Origin: an uncultured Gammaproteobacteria bacterium
GTDB taxonomy: Bacteria; Pseudomonadota; Gammaproteobacteria; SZUA-140
Length of the DNA: 9,100 nt
Direction: 5' to 3'
Assembly: GCA_945788675.1 (NCBI GenBank)
Contig: CALZMY010000003.1
Coordinates: forward strand, 1-9,100
The notes beneath the pieces are model-generated. The model saw only the letters and a program-made list of their open reading frames with translations. It was not told where the DNA came from and made no database searches. Made by a program: the position numbers and the translations under genes. Shown in pieces: positions 4,725 to 9,100 of this stretch (positions are counted from its first letter, which is position 1; the number at the start of each line of letters is the position of its first letter).

Positions 4725-6535
4725 ATAATGTCCCTTTCGTTTAGTTCGATGTTGTAAGGCCTTAGACTCCGTGAAAGTTTAGACAAGTCGTCTATATCCC
4801 CATGAACATGAATAGTGATCTGCTGGACTGGACGTGCATTTGCGCTTTCTCTTGTCACCAGTGGCTCATTAGCCGCCGGCAATAGTGTCTCTCTCGGGTA
4901 CGAAAGTGAGGGCGCGCTGCTGGAACCACCGCCGAAACTTGATTTTGCTAAAGCAAGCGTTGCCAGCAATGCCGCGCCACCAATGGCTGCCGCAGAACCG
5001 AACGATGCTACTGACGTAGCCGCCGCCGCTGGCGCCCATGCCGCCGCCGTCGTGGCTGCTGCTGCGCTTGATACTGCCACCTCTTCAGCTATTAGGGTCC
5101 TACTCAATGCAGACATCGCCACTTTTTTAACACCAATCTCGACAAGACTGGATATCACTTGGCTGGCCGCGCCCCTAGCAAGGGCATTCATCGAATCACC
5201 AAAGTTCTTTTGTTCCATAATGGCCGCTGCTGTCGCGTCACCTATGCCCGATGCAAACCTATTGCCTGCAGAGGTCCAAGCATCAGACCATTGCAAGGCG
5301 TGCTTGCGTGAATTTTCAATCATGGCCAGCTCTTTTTTTGCCACCATAGCCATTTGTTGTCCGTATTCTTCAGCTGATAGCGTGGATTCTGGGTAAGCTA
5401 TTCTTGCAAGCTCATACATGCGCTCACCATACTGTTCCGCTGACTCTAAGCTTGTTCGGAACGGGTCAGGAATTTCAGGTTTATTTGCTAGGGTGTTATA
5501 CAGATCATCGAACCCTTTACCGTCTGGTACATTAAATTCTGCAATATCGCCTGTTTCGATATTTGAAAGACGCTTGTTTGTCTGGTCACGCAACATCATT
5601 AAATGATTTAGCTGTTCTTTACGTTTTCCAACCAGGTCGGGGTCATAACCAAAATGCTTTTCCATAAAGCTCTCGCCACCAGGCACAGAGCTAAGAATTT
5701 TCTTGTCCCATTCATCGCGCCACGTTAACGCCTCATGGATTGCTATGCCGACATCGTAATAACCAGACTTAAACTCCTCCAGGGCAATTACCCCTGTCTT
5801 GATTGCGCTGGGTAATGTTTCACTGGCGCTCTGTGAAAAGGCAACTAGCGACGGCCCAGCCTCTATTGCTATTGTGTTGGCAACCCCGTGAATTGAGGCT
5901 TGAAGCTTAGTAAACGCGTCGTTTGTCTGCGCCATTTTTTTAGCCTGCTCGCTGCTTAGGGTCTTGCCTAGCGCGTCGGCCTCTCTTCTCATTTTTTGGA
6001 TTGCCGCTGATCCGCCTTCCATCGTCTGCAGTAACGACACACCAGACGAATCAAACAGCTTCATCGATAAGCGTACTTTGTCTGACTGGCTGTCAACATT
6101 GCTAAAGGCATCAGCCAGCGCTTCAAATTGTTGTTCAGGTGCAAGCCGTTTTAAGGTTTGAGCCGATAGCCCTAGCTCTTGTAGTGCATTCTTAGCTTCG
6201 CCACTACCATTGGCCGCTTCAGCCACACGGCGTGTCATGCGTTGCCAACCCATTGTTAAGTTATCGAAGGAAACACCGCTTAATTCTGCGACGTGTTGAT
6301 ACTGTGAAAGGGCCTCAGTCGAGGCTCCAAGGCGTGTACTGAGCTTGTCGATTCTATCACCAGCATCAATAGCGCCCTTTATCATGTAACCAAGACCACC
6401 AGCGCCAGCAACACTTAAGATAGTGGATTTAAGCCCCAGCATATCTTTGTTCATCCCACCAAAGCTTTTACGAATAGACATAAAAGCTTTCTTGGTCTTA
6501 TCGCTGGCGTTAATTGTAAATTTTGCTTCTGGCAT
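4721..6535 (-). CDS. Tail tape-measure protein
   Basis: A 604-aa tail tape-measure protein, which sets the length of a phage tail tube and passes out with the DNA. The N-terminus (MPEAKFTINASDKTKKAFMS) and the segment near 55-100 (DRIDKLSTRLGASTEALSQY) are typical of lambda gpH-like and tail-length proteins: long helices rich in A, S and Q. Residues 195-330 are helical. Residues 487-530 are an Ala-rich hydrophobic stretch common in tape measures, and the C-terminus (QQITIHVHGDIDDLSKLSR) is the short beta motif that often ends them. At roughly 1.5 angstroms per residue, a tail of about 90 nm would be expected. ATG 6535 has AGGTGA six bases upstream. No tail-tube or chaperone gene precedes it, which is unusual. 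Myoviral or siphoviral origin cannot be decided. Confidence 0.88.
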   Translation of the reverse strand: MPEAKFTINASDKTKKAFMSIRKSFGGMNKDMLGLKSTILSVAGAGGLGYMIKGAIDAGDRIDKLSTRLGASTEALSQYQHVAELSGVSFDNLTMGWQRMTRRVAEAANGSGEAKNALQELGLSAQTLKRLAPEQQFEALADAFSNVDSQSDKVRLSMKLFDSSGVSLLQTMEGGSAAIQKMRREADALGKTLSSEQAKKMAQTNDAFTKLQASIHGVANTIAIEAGPSLVAFSQSASETLPSAIKTGVIALEEFKSGYYDVGIAIHEALTWRDEWDKKILSSVPGGESFMEKHFGYDPDLVGKRKEQLNHLMMLRDQTNKRLSNIETGDIAEFNVPDGKGFDDLYNTLANKPEIPDPFRTSLESAEQYGERMYELARIAYPESTLSAEEYGQQMAMVAKKELAMIENSRKHALQWSDAWTSAGNRFASGIGDATAAAIMEQKNFGDSMNALARGAASQVISSLVEIGVKKVAMSALSRTLIAEEVAVSSAAAATTAAAWAPAAAATSVASFGSAAAIGGAALLATLALAKSSFGGGSSSAPSLSYPRETLLPAANEPLVTRESANARPVQQITIHVHGDIDDLSKLSRSLRPYNIELNERDII

Positions 6536-6544
6536 AAAATCACC

Positions 6545-6718
6545 TCATGTAATAAAAATGCGCACCGTGTCACCTACAGAAGTAAGGCGTCGGGTGGTGC
6601 GCTGCATCTTCTTATCTTGGCGACGACCAAGTAACCAAGACGGGGAAACAAGACGCAACCCGGTGACACATGAATACCAGGGCAAGGAAACCCCCGGGGG
6701 CATGTGCCACTTACTCAC
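6545..6718 (-). CDS. Possible 57-aa small protein between capsid and tape-measure genes
   Basis: A GTG-start frame (MSKWHMPPGVSLPWYS at the start, TSVGDTVRIFIT at the end) fills the gap. It begins nine bases after the capsid stop and ends nine bases before the tape-measure ATG, as expected in a tight phage operon. Against it: the start is GTG, the only SD-like sequence is a G-run, and the start lies in a hairpin (CGGGGG 6695-6700 with CCCCCG 6718-6723). The opposite strand is also open here, and the region folds as nested hairpins, so it may be a structured RNA instead. The composition (many W, R and P) is not typical of a known head-tail connector. Confidence 0.3.
   Translation of the reverse strand: MSKWHMPPGVSLPWYSCVTGLRLVSPSWLLGRRQDKKMQRTTRRLTSVGDTVRIFIT
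6567..6669 (-). ncRNA. Nested inverted repeats upstream of the tape-measure gene
   Basis: Three nested complementary pairs share one centre: GTGTCACC (6567-6574) with GGTGACAC (6662-6669), GCGTC (6587-6591) with GACGC (6652-6656), and CTTGG (6616-6620) with CCAAG (6627-6631). Adjacent are a CCCCCGGGGG palindrome (6691-6700) and a second hairpin over the possible GTG start. No T-run follows, so it is not an intrinsic terminator. It may be a structured leader or intercistronic RNA that tunes capsid versus tape-measure translation, or a processed small RNA. The function is unknown. Confidence 0.35.
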
Positions 6719-6727
6719 CCCCGAATA

Positions 6728-8536
6728 CTAGGTTGTAGCGTCTACAATGGCCGCGAATGATTCGGCGTGCCTGACTGCCAAGTCGATATCCTGCAAGGCG
6801 ACTATGCGAACCGTGCCGGTATTCGAAAAGCTGTAAGGGTCTACCGTGATATCTATCGTTGACCATTGCCCAATAAGCAGGTCTCTGAAATTGCCGTAGA
6901 TTAGCGCTGACAAGTCGGTTCCCGTGCCTTTGGTAAGGTCGGCTGGTACATTGTTGGAAACTGCAGACCGATATCCATTCAATCGACCAACGCCTGGTTC
7001 ATTGCCTGACTCCCAGATAAACAGACCTGTCCCTGATACTTTTTCTGTCTGTTTCAGAGATTTTCTGACTGATGAATTGGTCAGGTAAGCAAGGGAACCG
7101 TCATCAGCATTATCTACAGCGACTTCACCCTCAAGATCGACAATGTGACTCCAGCCGAGGTTGCCGCCATCAGTGCCGATTGCCACACTGCCAATCCCTG
7201 CCGTGTTGAGAATGCCGGTCGGCTCACTGCCAGTGCCTGATCCGTTAATCGCTACTCGGTCAGTTTCAATTGCTATGGTTGACGCCAAGTCGCCACGGAC
7301 AAGCATTTCAATGGCCGGGCTGGCCTGTAGTAGCATCTTGCGGGTGTAGTCCACATAGCCGCCAACGGTATTGGGTGCCATTGTGATCTGATCAAAGGCT
7401 TGCTGACTTTCAGTAGGTGCTGCACCTTCAGCCACCCAGTAGGCCGTCGAAGCGCCAGTCTTGCGGGGGATTGCGACATTCCCACTCAAACCAGGCAGAA
7501 CGGTCGCACCTAAGCCAATTACCTGGGTTTTATTGCGCAGGATGTCGACGAAACTGCCATCCATGTAATCAGTCGGCACCAGGTTTCCACCGGCTGTTGC
7601 TGTACCGATGTTTAGGTCACGTTTATGGTGAGTTAACACATCAGTTGGAACGAGGAACCCTTCAGGATTACGACCAGTTATGCGAGCCATTTCCTGTGTG
7701 CACTCACGTTCCAGGCCAGCGCCGCTCCAGTCTTTGTTTATCAAGGCGTTAATTGCACGCACAAAACTGAAGTCCTCAATCTCATTGCGCGACATGCCAA
7801 TTTCCATGACTGGCGCTTCGGCTTCGATTGGTTTTGGATTGCCAAACCGGCTTAGAACAGCAGACCTAAATTCGTTTTCGCTTTTACCGCTTGCCACATA
7901 ATCACGGGCAAGGGAAATGCAATTGTGCTTTTCGCCGATTGCCATGATTATGTTTGCGCGTTCGCGTTCGTCCGCTACCCCTGAATTTTCCCGTCGGCGC
8001 GCACTACGGCTTGTGTGTTCTTGTTCATCCATCTTGTTTTTACCTCGTAAAGTTAATGTGTTGTTGAAAAGCGTTCTGCCAATACCAACGTGTTGATCGG
8101 CTGGAATAGGGGCAATACTGGCCTCAAGCAAGGTCCAGTCAACGGCGTTGTAAACGTCATCATCACCGTCGGCGCGTTCCATCTTGTTAATCCGATAGCC
8201 GATAGAAATCCCATCGATAAGATCGTCCGTAACATCGTCACGGATTTCCTTTGCGCGTCGCGAATTGCCAAAAAACAGCTCACCACGAAGCCTGCCGTTT
8301 TCAAGGCGAACGTTTTTTACTTTCCCTATGGGTTCATCAGGATTGTGATTGAATAGAAGAGGGATGCCATCTTTGGCACGTGAGAGGTCAACAGCATCAC
8401 GGGTATGCAGCAACCGTTCCCCGCCAAAGTAGCGATCAACCACGGTCTCGCTCGATAGGCTGGCGTTAACAGTTTTCTTGTCACTGCTTGCCAAGCGTTC
8501 AAGTTTGACACTTCGATATAGAACTTCATCTGTCAT
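6728..8536 (-). CDS. Prohead protease-major capsid protein fusion (HK97 type)
   Basis: One 602-aa protein combines an HK97-type (S78) prohead protease and an HK97-fold major capsid protein. Residues 1-165 are the protease: catalytic H64 in LLFNHNPDEPIGKV and S111 in DGISIGY, with E138 in LLEAS a possible third residue. Residues 169-300 are charged and helical, like the scaffolding delta domain that is removed during maturation. The capsid fold follows: GGNLVPTDYMDGSFVDILRN (317-336), AYWVAEGAAPTES (365-377), the spine helix around 404-430, NGSGTGSEPTGILN (431-444), and a C-terminal AVRHAESFAAI (587-597). ATG 8536 has GGAG seven bases upstream and is preferred over an in-frame TTG at 8548. The usual upstream portal gene is absent; a promoter and a terminator hairpin lie there instead. 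Confidence 0.93.
   Translation of the reverse strand: MTDEVLYRSVKLERLASSDKKTVNASLSSETVVDRYFGGERLLHTRDAVDLSRAKDGIPLLFNHNPDEPIGKVKNVRLENGRLRGELFFGNSRRAKEIRDDVTDDLIDGISIGYRINKMERADGDDDVYNAVDWTLLEASIAPIPADQHVGIGRTLFNNTLTLRGKNKMDEQEHTSRSARRRENSGVADERERANIIMAIGEKHNCISLARDYVASGKSENEFRSAVLSRFGNPKPIEAEAPVMEIGMSRNEIEDFSFVRAINALINKDWSGAGLERECTQEMARITGRNPEGFLVPTDVLTHHKRDLNIGTATAGGNLVPTDYMDGSFVDILRNKTQVIGLGATVLPGLSGNVAIPRKTGASTAYWVAEGAAPTESQQAFDQITMAPNTVGGYVDYTRKMLLQASPAIEMLVRGDLASTIAIETDRVAINGSGTGSEPTGILNTAGIGSVAIGTDGGNLGWSHIVDLEGEVAVDNADDGSLAYLTNSSVRKSLKQTEKVSGTGLFIWESGNEPGVGRLNGYRSAVSNNVPADLTKGTGTDLSALIYGNFRDLLIGQWSTIDITVDPYSFSNTGTVRIVALQDIDLAVRHAESFAAIVDATT
8030..8046 (-). promoter_or_regulatory. Internal ribosome binding site for a stand-alone capsid protein
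   Basis: Inside the fusion gene, at the boundary between protease and capsid parts (residue 169, MDEQEHTS), an ATG (8032-8030) is preceded by GAGG (8043-8046) with a 10-base spacer. Initiation here would make a 434-aa capsid protein without protease, which would restore the normal excess of capsid over protease. It may be a relic of two once separate genes. Confidence 0.4.
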
Positions 8537-8569
8537 GTGTGTCTCCAATTACTGCTTGTAATTGGGCAC

Positions 8570-8638
8570 AAAAAAAGCGAGGCCCAAACACAAGCAACTA
8601 AACCACACTAGGTGGCGTTTGCGTGTCTGGAACCTCGC
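8570..8638 (-). terminator. Intrinsic terminator / attenuator in the capsid leader
   Basis: On the minus strand GGCGAGG-type arms (GCGAGG 8577-8582 with CCTCGC 8633-8638) close a long stem. It continues through CCAGACACGCAA pairing with TTGCTTGTGTTTGG (G-U pairs and a TT bulge) and a tip CCAC/GTGG, followed by seven T (8576-8570). The T-run ends only 34 bases before the capsid ATG, which leaves no room for another promoter. Every transcript that expresses the capsid must therefore read through it, which points to attenuation or antitermination. Confidence 0.75.
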
Positions 8639-8734
8639 CTTGTGGCGTCGGTGTCCGTCCCTTTCTAGAGCCAACGGTCAAGCGCGTAGCATTTGAAACC
8701 GCCTCAGAAAGTTGTACACATACATCTAGCATTT

Positions 8735-8762
8735 AGTTTAACGCCATGTTTCTTATTGTCAA
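8735..8762 (-). promoter_or_regulatory. Probable promoter for the capsid/tape-measure operon
   Basis: A perfect -35 TTGACA (8757-8762, minus strand) is followed after 16 bp by TAAACT (8735-8740), which matches the -10 consensus at four of six positions. It starts one base after the stop codon of the 85-aa gene. The start site would be near 8728, giving a leader of about 190 bases that contains the terminator hairpin. The leader holds a possible 15-codon peptide (MYVYNFLRRFQMLRA) without a clear ribosome binding site. Confidence 0.5.
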
Positions 8763-8763
8763 G

Positions 8764-9021
8764 CTAGTTAACAACTACAGGTTTAAATGCTTTTCTATCC
8801 ACAGGCTTATCCATAAAGCTAGCCACTGCAGTTGACACCCTGCTTGCAAATTCATCTGGTGTAATAGGAAAAAATATCAGCCATTGTTTTTCATCAAGGT
8901 GATACATCCCGCCGATAGAACTCTTAGGGTCATAAGCTGAAACAACATTTCCATAACGGCGATACAGGTTTTCATCTCTTAAACATTCAGCTCTTATGCC
9001 TGGTGGTGTTGGTATTTTCAT
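8764..9021 (-). CDS. Unknown 85-aa protein upstream of the capsid gene
   Basis: I do not recognise this protein. It starts MKIPTPPGIRAECLRDENLY, has a central region with alternating hydrophobic residues that suggests beta strands (GGMYHLDEKQWLIFFPIT), then a helix (DEFASRVSTAVASFMD) and a basic tail ending in VVVN. No signal peptide or membrane helix is seen. ATG 9021 has a strong AAGGAG eight bases upstream, so translation is very likely. It precedes the capsid promoter and is followed by the leader with the terminator, so it may end a separate early or middle transcript. In standard phages the portal gene would be expected near here, but this is far too small and has no portal motif. Confidence 0.7.
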   Translation of the reverse strand: MKIPTPPGIRAECLRDENLYRRYGNVVSAYDPKSSIGGMYHLDEKQWLIFFPITPDEFASRVSTAVASFMDKPVDRKAFKPVVVN

Positions 9022-9053
9022 GGTGTTACTCCTTGTGTGTTGTTAAGTACAAC

Positions 9054-9078
9054 GGAACCGGAACCCCCCATGGGTTCC
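9054..9078. promoter_or_regulatory. GGAACC repeats and inverted repeat upstream of the 85-aa gene
   Basis: GGAACC occurs twice in tandem (9054-9059, 9060-9065), and GGAACCC (9060-9066) pairs with GGGTTCC (9072-9078) around a 5-base centre. The dyad lies about 40 bp upstream of the start codon, where an operator or leader hairpin would be. No convincing promoter is seen in the last 80 bases, so the 85-aa gene is probably transcribed from beyond the right edge. Confidence 0.3.
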
Positions 9079-9100
9079 AATATCTTCAAATAAACTGCGC

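Noticed and set aside
4815..5396. 193-aa plus-strand open frame
   Set aside because: It is antisense to the tape-measure gene in its Ala-rich region, where biased codons keep the opposite strand open, and it has no start signal.
6558..6731. Plus-strand 57-aa gene opposite the capsid/tape-measure gap
   Set aside because: It has no Shine-Dalgarno, faces against every other gene, and the openness of both strands may come from the inverted repeats. It is mentioned only as part of the structured-gap finding.

Overview
The window looks like a small mobile element of a gammaproteobacterium, with a satellite-like or small temperate-phage gene plan. The best host clue is at 4169-4215: the 3' part of a tRNA-Glu gene (TTC anticodon loop, T-arm, acceptor 3' strand and an encoded CCA). 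It is nearly identical to gammaproteobacterial tRNA-Glu but has no 5' half, so it is an integrase attachment core and not a working tRNA. All well-supported genes lie on the minus strand, so transcription runs from right to left.

Left part (1-4168), integration and replication module. In transcription order: a promoter at 4054-4081, a 64-aa unknown gene, a tyrosine integrase, a 203-aa unknown gene, a hairpin terminator, an AlpA-like HTH regulator or excisionase, and a replication ATPase with a DnaB-type N-terminal domain and a RepA-like RecA/AAA core. Directly after the replication gene come eight copies of a GGGTACG iteron (42-165), a likely replication origin. The order int, alpA, rep, ori is typical of phage-inducible islands and P4-like satellites.

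Middle (4022-4307), attachment site. The tRNA-Glu core is flanked on both sides by the same short motifs in the same order (TGTCAAT pairs, AAGACGG, TTA(A)GGCGGA). This is what an uncut attP with two arms would show, or the junction between two tandem copies. It suggests the sequence comes from a circular, concatemeric or tandem form, and that the genes on both sides belong to one element. A strong terminator follows the tRNA core.

Right part (4368-9100), virion genes. In transcription order: an 85-aa unknown gene, a promoter, a long leader with an intrinsic terminator, an HK97-type prohead protease fused to the major capsid protein, a 192-bp structured gap that may encode a 57-aa peptide, a tail tape-measure protein, and an AT-rich 118-aa unknown gene. 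No terminase, portal, connector, tail-tube, lysis or repressor gene is visible. The two recognised structural proteins are those that set head and tail dimensions, an unusual pairing if nothing else lies beyond the window.

How it may work together (inference): Int uses the tRNA-Glu core, AlpA may switch excision and rep expression, and Rep fires the iteron origin. The capsid/tape-measure operon has its own promoter and sits behind a terminator, so its expression may depend on antitermination.
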